From contig NZ_CM009116.1 of NCBI RefSeq assembly GCF_002836715.1, positions 1 to 59,859 on the forward strand: a DNA stretch of 59,859 bases, given 5' to 3'. Made by a program: the position numbers and the translations under genes. The DNA is from Psychrobacter sp. 4Dc (GTDB taxonomy: Bacteria > Pseudomonadota > Gammaproteobacteria > Pseudomonadales > Moraxellaceae). Shown here piece by piece: positions 7,786 to 16,011 of the stretch (positions are counted from its first letter, which is position 1; every line of letters begins with the position of its first letter). The notes beneath the pieces are model-generated. The model did not search any database, was not told the origin of the DNA, and was given only the letters and a program-made list of their open reading frames with translations.

Positions 7786-8742
7786 ATGAATAAAGACAAT
7801 AGCAATGAGCAAGACATACACGATCAACTTGTTAACCTAGTGACTTCATTGACTCCGGTCATTGGGGCCTTGCGTGAGCTGATTAAGCGAGCCGATGATG
7901 CGGTAGCGAGGCGGCTTGAGCGTTCGCTTAGCGGTATTGATAGCAAGGTGAATGAGGTGTCTTCTGCCATTGAAGAATTAGGTAGTAGCGCAAGCACGAC
8001 TTCGCAGGCATTGAGTCAGTATCAAGAACTCGTGTTAAAGCAGCTACAAGCGGCAGTGACTGCTTTTACTGACAATGAGATGCCGCGTCGTTATGATGAC
8101 AAAATAGCAGGCATCATCACCGATATGAAACAGCAGATTGATACGGCTGTAGAGTCGATCGTTACTGCTAAAAACGACAGCATAGAGGTACAAATCAGTA
8201 CCATGCAAGCGGTGGCTGATAAACTTAGCGCAAGCGCTGACAATCTAGCCCTATTCACCAATCAGTACCAAGCTGGTCATAAGCAGATTATTGAAGATAT
8301 TGAGACCTTTGAGACCACCACCAAAACGCGGATTGAGCAGGTCGAGGCTAGAGCTAGTAAAGACTTGGACAAAATTCATAAGTCCATTGAGACTATGAGT
8401 ATTAAAAGGATTGCAGCCGCTGTCGCAGCGGGTACGATGGCTGTGATAATAAGTTTGGTGGCCCTGGTATTTTGGTATGTGCCAAGCTTTGATGAGATTG
8501 CAGAGATGAAATACCAGCAAGCAGAGCTACAGCGCGGCATCGATGAGCTTGAAACGGGTTGGAAACAGGCCTTTAATAATGCTCAAAGTGCGCAGTTTAT
8601 TTTGGCTTGTGATGTTAATAAAGAGCAGCCTGATGCAATCAGCTGGTGCGTTAGAGCAGACAGTAAGAGTGTTTTGAGAGATGAGAGAGGCTTTGTTTAT
8701 TATAAAATAGCTGGGGTGCCGCGTGCAGAGCCGACTGAGTAA
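7786..8742 (+). CDS. Membrane-anchored coiled-coil mobilisation protein (MobB-like position)
   Basis: A 318-residue protein if it starts at the ATG at 7786. An in-frame ATG at 7714, inside mobA, would add 24 residues. It has a long N-terminal helical region (residues 10-200) with SAIEELGSSASTTSQALSQ-type heptads, then one hydrophobic segment at about residues 208-231 (IAAAVAAGTMAVIISLVALV) and a C-terminal part of about 85 residues. In MobQ plasmids a membrane-associated partner encoded after or within mobA stabilises the relaxosome and links it to the coupling protein. This protein fits that role by position and topology, but I see no diagnostic motif. Confidence 0.6.
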   Translation: MNKDNSNEQDIHDQLVNLVTSLTPVIGALRELIKRADDAVARRLERSLSGIDSKVNEVSSAIEELGSSASTTSQALSQYQELVLKQLQAAVTAFTDNEMPRRYDDKIAGIITDMKQQIDTAVESIVTAKNDSIEVQISTMQAVADKLSASADNLALFTNQYQAGHKQIIEDIETFETTTKTRIEQVEARASKDLDKIHKSIETMSIKRIAAAVAAGTMAVIISLVALVFWYVPSFDEIAEMKYQQAELQRGIDELETGWKQAFNNAQSAQFILACDVNKEQPDAISWCVRADSKSVLRDERGFVYYKIAGVPRAEPTE

Positions 8743-8846
8743 AGACGTATGGTAATAGTGAGCTATATTGCCCAAAAGTGCGTCTTCTAAAACATATAAG
8801 ACTGAAAAAAGGCTTGTTTGATTGTCGTTATCTTTGTCTATATTAA

Positions 8847-8877
8847 AAAGCCAGATAATGACACTTTATCTGGCTTT
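8847..8877. terminator. Bidirectional terminator between convergent genes
   Basis: AAAGCCAGATAA and TTATCTGGCTTT form a 12-bp stem with a short loop. It lies between the plus-strand mobilisation operon and the minus-strand gene ending at 8931 and would end transcription from both sides. Confidence 0.7.
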
Positions 8878-8930
8878 AAGGGTTATTGTTTCTTGTTAAA
8901 CAAGAAGTCTGTAAATATAAGCTAAAGTGA

Positions 8931-9206
8931 CTAGGCTGCTTGGTCAGTATGAGCTGTGACCAACTCTATAAAGGCGGTTTCAAGGGTGCTTAACGTATAA
9001 TCATCAATCATAAGACCGTCATCTAGCTGTCGTTGCACCCAGACATAAATCGCTTCATCATTATAAAGGATAGCGTCAACACCAAGTAATGATGCCAGTT
9101 GTACGCCCTGCTGTATTTGTAAGCTGAATAACAGCTGAGAGGCTAAAGCTTTAGTCTGTTCACTAAACCATGTGCAGCTGTTGAGCCGCGATAAATTAGT
9201 GTTCAT
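8931..9206 (-). CDS. Hypothetical plasmid protein under operator control
   Basis: A 91-residue soluble protein that I do not recognise. It is rich in Leu and Gln (SQLLFSLQIQQGVQLASLLGV) with an acidic C-terminal half, and has no signal peptide or membrane segment. GGAG lies eight bases before the ATG, and a near-consensus promoter (TTGCAA, 16 bp, TATAAT) lies upstream flanked by two palindromes, so it is very likely a real, repressed gene. The XRE-type regulator just upstream on the same strand is the obvious candidate repressor. Confidence 0.65.
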   Translation of the reverse strand: MNTNLSRLNSCTWFSEQTKALASQLLFSLQIQQGVQLASLLGVDAILYNDEAIYVWVQRQLDDGLMIDDYTLSTLETAFIELVTAHTDQAA

Positions 9207-9249
9207 AGATATTCTCCTATAGATTATTGTATGTAAATAATGGATAAAA

Positions 9250-9319
9250 TGACCTACTACAGGTCAAATTATACCTATATTTTAATCTATTGCAAGAGAA
9301 AATGACCTTCTAAAGGTCT
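9250..9319 (-). promoter_or_regulatory. Promoter flanked by twin palindromic operators
   Basis: On the minus strand a -35 box TTGCAA (9290-9295) is spaced 16 bases from a -10 box TATAAT (9268-9273). A perfect palindrome TGACCT-ACTAC-AGGTCA (9250-9266) lies just after the -10 box. A second copy, TGACCT-TCTAA-AGGTCT (9303-9319), lies just before the -35 box. Their centres are 53 bp apart, about five helical turns, so both face the same side of the helix and could be bridged. A further half-site, TAAAGGT, lies at 9331. Confidence 0.65.
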
Positions 9320-9362
9320 TTTTATGCGTCTAAAGGTGATAATGTCTTATGAGCGAGGGTGT

Positions 9363-9587
9363 TCACTCAGGCGTTTCACTGCTGTCCTCATTTATAATTT
9401 CATATAAATCACCAACATTGATTCTAAGATACGTGCATAAAGACTCGATGACATCTAGATCAACTCGGGTGGCTTCTTCATGATACATGCGAGTAATGGT
9501 GCCACGATTGATACCAGTATCTCTTGCGACATCGGCAATTTTAAGGCGTCTTTCGCCCATAATGGTCGATAAGTGACACTTCACCAT
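9363..9587 (-). CDS. XRE-family (Cro/CI-like) transcriptional regulator
   Basis: A 74-residue protein consisting almost entirely of one helix-turn-helix domain: LSTIMGERRLKIADVARDTGINRGTITRMYHEEATRVDLDVIESLCTYLRINVGDLYEI. This matches the short Cro/CI-type (HTH_26-like) regulators found on plasmids. The ATG follows GAGG with a proper spacing. It reads toward the operator pair 43 bases beyond its stop, which controls the next gene on the same strand. That arrangement suggests it is the repressor acting on TGACCT-N5-AGGTCA sites, an inference from context. Confidence 0.85.
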   Translation of the reverse strand: MVKCHLSTIMGERRLKIADVARDTGINRGTITRMYHEEATRVDLDVIESLCTYLRINVGDLYEIINEDSSETPE

Positions 9588-9840
9588 AGTGGTTTCCTCA
9601 TTAACGATTGGTGGTTTTTGATTGGTGAGCGGATTATAACGAATATGAGCGGCTAAAGTATTCCTTTTAGTAGCTCAAATTGATATCCAATAGCGGCAAT
9701 TTACCTAGTAGTAGGCAGTTTATTATGCTGTCTTTGATACAGGACGTCTATCATGATGGATATGCGCTAGTTAGAAAAGGCGATGCTATTTTTACTATGA
9801 AGTATTGCTATTAGTAGTGATGTGACGTACATTTTTAGTT
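9588..9840. other. Intergenic region before the partition array
   Basis: About 250 bases between the divergent XRE regulator and the octamer array. It should contain promoters for both directions. I see no gene and no convincing -35/-10 pair beyond A+T-rich candidates. Confidence 0.35.
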
Positions 9841-9964
9841 ATACTTATATACTTATATACTTATATACTTATATACTTATATACTTATATACTTATATAC
9901 TTATATACTTATATACTTATATACTTATATACTTATATACTTATATACTTATATACTTATATAT
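9841..9964. repeat. Octamer array upstream of parA: candidate centromere
   Basis: The 8-bp unit ATACTTAT is repeated without interruption; ACTT tetramers occur every 8 bases from 9843 to 9955, fifteen in total. The array ends 29 bases before the parA start. In the type Ib ParF/ParG system of TP228 the centromere consists of ACTC-like tetramers separated by 4-bp A+T-rich spacers, and this array has the same 4+4 architecture with ACTT boxes. Each unit also contains a -10-like TATACT, so partition complex and promoter may overlap. Confidence 0.7.
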
Positions 9965-9992
9965 TCAATGCATGCTACAGGGATCTGTATTT

Positions 9993-10631
9993 ATGAAGGT
10001 AATCGCGGTATTAAATCAAAAAGGTGGCAGCGGCAAGACTACCATCGCAACGCATCTGGCTCGTGGCTTACAGTTAAAAGGCCATAGTGTTCTACTAGTA
10101 GATAGCGATCAGCAGGGCAGTGCGCGTGACTGGAGAGCGGTTGATGAAGACAATCCGGTACCAGTGATCGGGCTCGACAGACCAACACTTGATAAAGATT
10201 TAAAAAACGTCTCTGAAAAAGATTATGTGGTGATCGATGGATCGCCGCAAGCTACTAGTCTGGCTATTTCTGCTATAAAAGCGGCTGATTTTATATTGAT
10301 TCCGGTGCAGCCGAGCCCCTATGATATCTGGGCGACCAGCGATTTGGTTGATTTAGTGCAGCAGCGTATTGAGATGATGGATGGCCAACTAAAGGCAGCC
10401 TTTGTTGTCTCACGCGCCATTCAAAATACCAATATTGGTAAAGAGGTTGCAACCGCGCTGCTTGATTATAATATTCCGGTATTAGAGACCAGAGTGATGC
10501 AGCGAGTTGCTTATCCTAATAGTGCTGCCCTTGGTAAGACAGTATTTGATACCGAATCGCCTAGTAGCAATGCGATACAAGAGATAACCGCATTGGTCAG
10601 TGAGATTCAAATATTTTTTGGTGAGGAGTAA
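9993..10631 (+). CDS. parA: ParA-type (ParF-like) partition ATPase
   Basis: A 212-residue protein, the size of small type Ib ParA/ParF ATPases that lack an N-terminal DNA-binding domain. The deviant Walker A motif KGGSGKTT lies near residues 10-17, followed by VLLVDSDQQGSARDW (Walker A', with DSD) and VVIDGSPQ (Walker B region). I chose the ATG at 9993 because AGGGA lies just upstream and MKVIAVLNQKGG is the family N-terminus. The longer frame from 9822 only translates the octamer array. The protein would position plasmid copies by ATP-dependent interaction with the nucleoid and with the adjacent ribbon-helix-helix partner. Confidence 0.93.
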   Translation: MKVIAVLNQKGGSGKTTIATHLARGLQLKGHSVLLVDSDQQGSARDWRAVDEDNPVPVIGLDRPTLDKDLKNVSEKDYVVIDGSPQATSLAISAIKAADFILIPVQPSPYDIWATSDLVDLVQQRIEMMDGQLKAAFVVSRAIQNTNIGKEVATALLDYNIPVLETRVMQRVAYPNSAALGKTVFDTESPSSNAIQEITALVSEIQIFFGEE

Positions 10632-10634
10632 GCC

Positions 10635-10844
10635 ATGAGTTTATCAGCAGGTCGTCCTAGTAAGAACGTTAAGGATCAATTGGCTTTATCGGATGTGACG
10701 GACAGTCCCAAAAAGACGGTACGCGTGAATTTTAATTTAGATGAAGATAAACACATTGCGCTCAAGCGGTACGCGCTTGAAAGCCGAAAAACGGTGACTG
10801 AGTTGTTGACTGAAATGATTGAGGAAAAATTGGTTGAGCGATAG
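10635..10844 (+). CDS. ParG-like ribbon-helix-helix partition protein
   Basis: A 69-residue protein starting three bases after the parA stop. Residues 1-28 are basic and probably flexible. Residues 28-68 form a ribbon-helix-helix domain: KKTVRVNFNLDEDKHIALKRYALESRKTVTELLTEMIEEKL. This matches the layout of ParG of TP228 (mobile tail that stimulates ParF, RHH dimer that binds the centromere and represses the operon). The expected binding sites are the ACTT octamers before parA and perhaps the ACTC array at 29.1 kb. Confidence 0.85.
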   Translation: MSLSAGRPSKNVKDQLALSDVTDSPKKTVRVNFNLDEDKHIALKRYALESRKTVTELLTEMIEEKLVER

Positions 10845-10872
10845 GTATAAAAAATTCGTTTTTCTATACCTA
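10842..10872. terminator. Inverted repeat after parG
   Basis: TAGGTATA at the parG stop codon pairs with TATACCTA 15 bases later, and the inner A and T runs can extend the stem. It may end the parAG transcript, but it is A+T-rich and lacks a clean T tail on the plus strand. Confidence 0.35.
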
Positions 10873-11150
10873 AAAAAAGGATATGTATAAAAAACTCAAA
10901 AAACTATATATATCATCGAACGCTGTGTACCTTTCTAGTATCATCAGATGCTTGTTTTCTTAAGCCAGACGTAGAAGCAAGCTGCAAAAAAAATGCCCAT
11001 GGCAAAACAAGCACTGTTTCCTATATCAGTACCATATAATAGAACCAAAAACGGTTAGCAGTGCTAAGGTATATTGCCCTTAATCAAAGCGTACTCAATA
11101 ACGATTTAAGTTACACAAAATATAAGGGGCTTCTAGCCCCATCATTATTC
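10873..11150. other. Spacer with gene relics
   Basis: No intact gene. On the minus strand an open stretch of about 35 codons ending at 10944 reads LLYGTDIGNSACFAMGIFFA and then VWLKKTSI before its stop. It looks like the tail of a membrane protein, but it is blocked upstream by a stop, so it is at most a relic. A small hairpin GGGGCT-TCT-AGCCCC lies at 11126-11140. Confidence 0.3.
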
Positions 11151-11570
11151 TGAACCGCCCCGAGATTGTCGGAGACTCAACTTTCTGAGAGAATACGACA
11201 ATGAAAAGACAAACCTACACTCCTGAGATTAAAAAACGCGCCGTTCGCATGCTGATTGAAGCATTAAACGATTACACCTCTATGTGGTCAACCATTCAAG
11301 TTATAGTACTGAAAATAGAATCTACTTTTGGAACATTGTGGTCATGTCATAAAAAGCGCACTAATGAAACCATACTAACCAACATTCAAGACTAAGCTAC
11401 ACATACTAAAGAGCTTGAACGTGAAAATAAGAAGCTTACGTAAGCCAGTTAGATTACAGTAAAAGCCGCTTTTTTCGCCCAAGGAGAGATAGGACATACA
11501 ATCCAGTTGTGGCTCAGTTTATTGATAACAATAAGTGTGTCTACGGTATTAGAGCAATATTGACTGTGCA
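11151..11570 (+). pseudogene. IS3-family transposase remnant (orfA/orfB scraps)
   Basis: The stretch starts with TGAACCGCCCCGAGATTGTC, which resembles an IS3-type terminal repeat. The ATG at 11201 opens MKRQTYTPEIKKRAVRMLIEA, the standard start of an IS3 OrfA, but the frame loses similarity after about 25 codons and stops at 11395. Further on, frames with stops or shifts contain orfB-like words such as FFAQGEIG and VVAQFIDNNKCVYGIRAI. No complete catalytic domain remains, so the element is dead and internally deleted. Confidence 0.7.
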
Positions 11571-11640
11571 ATATAGAAGATATGCAATAAAATTATTTTC
11601 TACCTTTAATAAAATGCAGCAACCTAAACAAGGGTAAATT

Positions 11641-12567
11641 ATGAGTAATTCAGATAACCACAGTCATCAAGCTCCAGACCCTAAAAATATGAATAAAGCT
11701 TTTTATATTGGGATTGGTCTAAATTCTGCATTTACGCTCATCGAGTTTATAGTGGGCTATTCAACTAATTCATTAGCTTTAATCGCAGACGCTAGCCACA
11801 ACTTAAGTGATGTTGCCAGTTTAATAATCTCGTTAATTGGAATGAAATTAGCACAGAAAGCATCTACTACGCTTTATACCTATGGCTACAAAAAAGCTTC
11901 TATAATGGCGTCTCTTATTAACGCCATATTGTTAGTTACAATCGTTATAGGTATTGCGTATGAGGCCTTGGGTCGATTTGATACGATACCGGAAGTTGCA
12001 GGAAAAGTTATTATTATTACAGCTCTAATAGGTGTATTTATAAATACTGTTTCTGCTTTTGCATTCTACAAAGGTCAAAAAGACGATATTAATATCAAAG
12101 GTGCTTTCTTGCATCTAATGGTAGATGCATTGGTCTCTGTAGGTGTCGTTATCTCGGGCATTATTATTTACTATACAAGTTGGAATATCGTTGATCCTCT
12201 AGTTAGCTTGATTATTTCAGTCGTTATACTGTTATCGACTTGGGGTCTACTAAAAGAGAGTATCAAGCTTGCTATCGACGGAGTACCTCAAAATGTTGAT
12301 CTCAGTAAAATCACTGCTATCTTAGAGAGCTATAATTTTATTCAAAACTTTCATCATTTACATATCTGGGCTTTGAGTACCACTGAGAATGCTCTTACAG
12401 TTCATATTGTACCGAAGACCGATATAACGTTTGAAGAGACTATTACTATGAAAGAAAACATCAAGGAAGATTTGGCGCATCAGAATATACAACATGCAAC
12501 TATTGAATTTGGTATTAAGGCAGATGACAATCAAAAATCGCGTGCATTAAATGAAAGTATCAACTAA
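11641..12567 (+). CDS. Cation diffusion facilitator (CzcD/ZitB-like) metal efflux protein
   Basis: A 308-residue inner-membrane antiporter that would export Zn(II), Cd(II) or Co(II) in exchange for protons. A short His-containing N-terminus (NHSHQ) precedes six membrane segments. The two HxxxD metal-site motifs of the family are present: ADASHNLSD (H53, D57) in the second segment and HLMVDAL (H158, D162) in the fifth. The cytoplasmic C-terminal domain (after about residue 215) carries FHHLHIWAL, typical of CDF proteins. AAGGG precedes the ATG. It stands alone between an IS relic and lnt, so it may have arrived separately from cadRA. Confidence 0.92.
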   Translation: MSNSDNHSHQAPDPKNMNKAFYIGIGLNSAFTLIEFIVGYSTNSLALIADASHNLSDVASLIISLIGMKLAQKASTTLYTYGYKKASIMASLINAILLVTIVIGIAYEALGRFDTIPEVAGKVIIITALIGVFINTVSAFAFYKGQKDDINIKGAFLHLMVDALVSVGVVISGIIIYYTSWNIVDPLVSLIISVVILLSTWGLLKESIKLAIDGVPQNVDLSKITAILESYNFIQNFHHLHIWALSTTENALTVHIVPKTDITFEETITMKENIKEDLAHQNIQHATIEFGIKADDNQKSRALNESIN

Positions 12568-12753
12568 AAGATGATAGACCGTATATAGCTATCTCTTTTT
12601 AAGTATGAGGCGCGTGCTTTATGTCGACATAATTTTTTCAATCAGTTCTTATGTGATCAATAGTTTAAAACTTTTATATTTACGTGCGTTAGGACGTTAC
12701 CTAGAAAAAATAAAAAACTTACGCTGATTAAATTATTATAATTAAGTTTACTA
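12568..12753. other. Convergent intergenic region
   Basis: Separates the plus-strand efflux gene from the minus-strand lnt. I see no gene and no strong hairpin. Confidence 0.3.
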
Positions 12754-14322
12754 TTACCCTCGTCCTCTAAGTGTGGTTAGACCTTTGCCAAAATAGCTTA
12801 GTAGTAATAACAGAGTTATTATTATCAAGATAGGATAATTTCCCATAAGCATAAAGGGAGTGTTACCAACCCGTGCCTGTATCTCACCACGTAGTACAGT
12901 ACGCTCAAACTGCGGTGCGCGTTCTACAATACGACCTTTATGGTTAATGATAGCGGTAACACCAGTATTGGTCGCTCGAATAAACCAGCGCCCGTTCTCA
13001 AGCGCGCGCATTTGTACCATTTGCAAATGTTGCAATGGTCCTGCTGAAGTGCCAAACCAGGCATCGTTAGAGACCGTCAACAAAAAGTCAGTATCGATGG
13101 CATTTTTACGCGTGGTATCTGGATAAGCTACCTCATAACAGATAGCCGTCCCTATATTGTGTCCACGCACCTGTAGCGGTGACTGCTGATCACTACCGCG
13201 ACTATAGCTCTTAATATCCTGACTACCGGCCAAACTTGGGAAAATATCGAGCACGCCTTCAAATGGAATATACTCTCCAAAAGGCACCAGACGCTGCTTC
13301 TTGTATAGGCCTTCCGCTTCTACACCTCGAGCAATCACGCTATTGTAAAATGGGGGATACTTATCCGTACTGGCATTGAATGCCGCTTTATCCTTATAAG
13401 GGATACCAGTTATCCATGTCGTATTGGTCGCATTAGCCATTTCTATCATTTCACTAATAAAGCCCGCAGCCTCATCCTGAAACATCGGAATAGATGATTC
13501 AGGCCACACCACAACATCACGTCCCCACTCAGTGCGCGTTAACTTCGCATAAATCTTTAGCGTTTCTACTTGATATTGAGTCAGCCACTTTATATCTTGT
13601 GAAATATTACCTTGAATCAATGACACTGACAGATCAGGTGTGCCCTTAGGTTTTGTCCATTGCGGATTGACCAGCCATAATGATGTGCTAATGGCCAATA
13701 ACAGTACAGAAACGACGGCATAACTACTGCGCCGAAGCAGTAGCTCTACTAAACTTGCAGCCAATAGTATGGCAACAAAAGAGACGGCAAAAACACCAGC
13801 AACGGGTGCTAAGGACGATAACCAATACTCTTCAGTAAACGCATAACCAACAAACAGCCACGGAAAGCCTGTGAATAACCAAGTTTTTAACCATTCTTGT
13901 AGCACCCAAAGAGCAGCAAATGAAAAGGGTTGTTTGCCTACCATACGGTTAAAGGCTAGTGCTAAAAATCCATGAAACAGTCCCATACCGAGACCCATCA
14001 ATCCAATCATAATCAATGCGAGCCACGTTGGAGTATCGCTATAATCATGGATAGCTGTATAGAGCCAAAAGCCGCCGACGCACCATAGCCCCATACCGTA
14101 AGCTTCACCGATAATAAAAGCGCGACGACCACTCATATTTGGCACCAACAGCGCATATAAAATCGCTGGTGACACTATTGCTAGCGGCCAGAACCCATAA
14201 GGCGATAATGCAAATAAAAAAATAGCCCCTGCAAGCCATGCTGCTACTAGCGTAAGCCATAGCGGTAATTGATTTAAGTGAGTACTCAAACGCTTTTGTA
14301 GACTAATAGTAGACAGGTGCAT
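12754..14322 (-). CDS. lnt: Apolipoprotein N-acyltransferase
   Basis: A 522-residue inner-membrane enzyme that adds the third acyl chain to the N-terminal cysteine of lipoproteins, the last step before Lol sorting. The N-terminal third has several membrane segments. From about residue 225 a nitrilase-type domain starts with SLIQGNISQDIKW. The catalytic triad region is intact: Glu in VVWPESSIPMF, Lys in YKKQRLVPFGEYIPFE and Cys in IGTAICYEVAYPD. A C-terminal membrane segment follows. Lnt is normally chromosomal and essential. A copy on a metal-resistance element is unusual, and lspA and lgt are also here. The E. coli gene was first named cutE for a copper-related phenotype. Confidence 0.95.
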   Translation of the reverse strand: MHLSTISLQKRLSTHLNQLPLWLTLVAAWLAGAIFLFALSPYGFWPLAIVSPAILYALLVPNMSGRRAFIIGEAYGMGLWCVGGFWLYTAIHDYSDTPTWLALIMIGLMGLGMGLFHGFLALAFNRMVGKQPFSFAALWVLQEWLKTWLFTGFPWLFVGYAFTEEYWLSSLAPVAGVFAVSFVAILLAASLVELLLRRSSYAVVSVLLLAISTSLWLVNPQWTKPKGTPDLSVSLIQGNISQDIKWLTQYQVETLKIYAKLTRTEWGRDVVVWPESSIPMFQDEAAGFISEMIEMANATNTTWITGIPYKDKAAFNASTDKYPPFYNSVIARGVEAEGLYKKQRLVPFGEYIPFEGVLDIFPSLAGSQDIKSYSRGSDQQSPLQVRGHNIGTAICYEVAYPDTTRKNAIDTDFLLTVSNDAWFGTSAGPLQHLQMVQMRALENGRWFIRATNTGVTAIINHKGRIVERAPQFERTVLRGEIQARVGNTPFMLMGNYPILIIITLLLLLSYFGKGLTTLRGRG

Positions 14323-14561
14323 CGCAAATTATCCAAAATTATGAGCCTTGAATTTTTAATCAAAATCCAAAACTCAGATAGACCCGTTAATACTACAGGC
14401 AGCATTTCAAAATAAAAACTGCTTATGATACCAGTCCGCACTGCTCAATGTATAAATTTACGTACCCCGTTTGATGGGTTATTATGCTACATTACCAAAC
14501 GATATGAAGTGTTACTTGACCTTCTATAGCTCACAATATCTACAGTACATGAGAGAGCACT
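14323..14561. other. Divergent promoter region of lnt and the DUF411 gene
   Basis: About 240 bases between two divergent genes, so promoters for both must lie here. I see no clear operator and no gene. Confidence 0.35.
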
Positions 14562-15212
14562 ATGACCCCCTTAAAAATAAAATCCAGTCTTATATTCAAT
14601 CGTCATCTGTCTAAGGGGTTGCGTGGTACGCTGGTGTTACTTGCCGCCTCATCACTATTTGCTTGTAGCCAACCGAGTAGTGGCGTATCTGATGCAAACA
14701 CAACATCAGTAACAACCGAAAATGCAACAGCTATCACTTTAAAGGAAGATGAACCAAACGCTAAAAGTGCTCACATGATGACAAGGTCAGTAAGTAAACC
14801 AGACCTACTAAAAAACGTCTCAGCTACGGTCTATAAAGATGCCAATTGCGGCTGCTGTAAAGAATGGATAAGTCATGCAGAAGATAATGGTCTAAGTGCA
14901 ACCGCGCAAGATGTTGCGGACTTAGCCGTATTTAAAGAGCGCTACAGCGTTCCAACTGAGATGCGTTCTTGCCATACTGTAGTCACTACTGATGATTACG
15001 TCTTTGAAGGTCATGTACCTGCTAAGTATATGGCGCAGTTCTTAGAAAATCCGCCAGTACAAGCTATGGGTCTTGCCGTACCTGGCATGCCTGTTGGTAG
15101 CCCAGGTATGGAGTATCAAAATAAATTCATGCCCTATCAGGTTATGCAGCTCAATAAAGACGGGACGACCCAAGTTTATGCTGATATTGAATCGGTAGAG
15201 CAGCAATTATAG
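14562..15212 (+). CDS. DUF411 metal-binding lipoprotein, copy 1
   Basis: A 216-residue exported lipoprotein. A basic N-terminus and hydrophobic stretch end in a lipobox LFAC with Cys35 as lipidation site. After a Thr/Ser-rich linker, the DUF411 domain begins at about residue 83 with SATVYKDANCGCCKEWISHA, holding the CxCC motif, and continues with MRSCHTVV and YVFEGHVPAKYMAQFL, all typical of the family. DUF411 proteins are periplasmic or membrane-attached and often encoded with copper resistance genes; metal binding by CGCC and Met/His residues is likely. A close paralogue lies in the cop cluster (48624-49262). Its maturation would need Lgt, LspA and Lnt. Confidence 0.9.
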   Translation: MTPLKIKSSLIFNRHLSKGLRGTLVLLAASSLFACSQPSSGVSDANTTSVTTENATAITLKEDEPNAKSAHMMTRSVSKPDLLKNVSATVYKDANCGCCKEWISHAEDNGLSATAQDVADLAVFKERYSVPTEMRSCHTVVTTDDYVFEGHVPAKYMAQFLENPPVQAMGLAVPGMPVGSPGMEYQNKFMPYQVMQLNKDGTTQVYADIESVEQQL

Positions 15213-16011
15213 TGTGTTAGCAGTTAAGAATACTTTGATTATAGTGTTAGCGTTAAAAGTAAATGAGGCAGGTATAAGACTGTTCTATTGCTTATAAAAT
15301 GATTCTTCATCAAAAAAATCATTAGCTATTGCGACTTTAAAAGCAAAAATAACTTTGAATTTGTAACTTTTGATGACAATGTAAGCGGATTTATCGGTTA
15401 TTAACCCTTAAAATAGATAAATAATTAAGGGTTAATACAAGAATATACAGGATGTATCGAAACAATTACGTAATATTACATAAGCCAGTAGGGAATTAAC
15501 ATCTATATTAATATTATAAATTATTATATTATCTTAATAATTAGTTAGACCCTATATAGGGTAATTACTTCATCCAATAAAAAAACGTCTGAGGGTTAAA
15601 TCTATAATTTAGATTTAACCCTCAGACGTTTTTTTGCTTATAAAACAGTAGAAATTGTTGTCAATTTAGTCAGCTATATTCTGTATATGTTACACAAACT
15701 TACATTGTAAAATGTGGAATATTAGCAATTTTTTCAACATCAAAAAAGTATTTTTGGGGTTTTTAAGGGTGATGACAGGCTAAACAGCCTATGCTAAAGT
15801 CGGCTTTGTGTTTTGGCCAGCAGCTTGATTTGCAACAGCTTCGTAAGACTTCAATGATGTGCTGTGATCGCCAATAATCATTTTTTATATGAATAATATG
15901 CAGCAGAAGTATCAGTCACTATGACGTATATATACTTGAGTTGTTGAAATTTAATTGACTGCGCTGTTGTTGATAACAGACCATTTTGAATTAACCGTAG
16001 GTATTAGATTT
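15213..16011. other. Duplicated leader region of the CHAP gene, copy 1
   Basis: About 800 non-coding bases. From about 15350 onward the sequence matches 54580-55230 with many substitutions. It contains a perfect 14-bp palindrome, ACCCTATATAGGGT (15549-15562, decayed in the other copy), a 25-bp hairpin (15580-15634) and a conserved patch near 15770-15830 with AGGCT-AAAC-AGCCT. An upstream in-frame start for the CHAP gene at 15955 lies in this leader, but the signal peptide points to 16012. Confidence 0.6.
15580..15634. terminator. 25-bp perfect hairpin, copy 1
   Basis: Two 25-base arms are exact complements, separated by TAATT. The arms start and end with A and T runs, so the structure could terminate transcription in both directions. 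The counterpart at 54800-54854 differs at two stem positions, each matched by a compensating change on the other arm, which argues that the folded form is selected. Confidence 0.7.

Noticed and set aside
9841..9964. Possible CRISPR array
   Set aside because: Units are 8 bp with no unique spacers and no cas genes; it is a tandem array.
9822..9992. N-terminal extension of ParA made of repeated Tyr/Leu/Ile residues
   Set aside because: It is only the translation of the octamer array; the ribosome binding site and family N-terminus place the start at 9993.
15580..15634. Riboswitch upstream of the CHAP gene
   Set aside because: A single long perfect stem with A/T ends is not a riboswitch fold; terminator or processed RNA is more likely.
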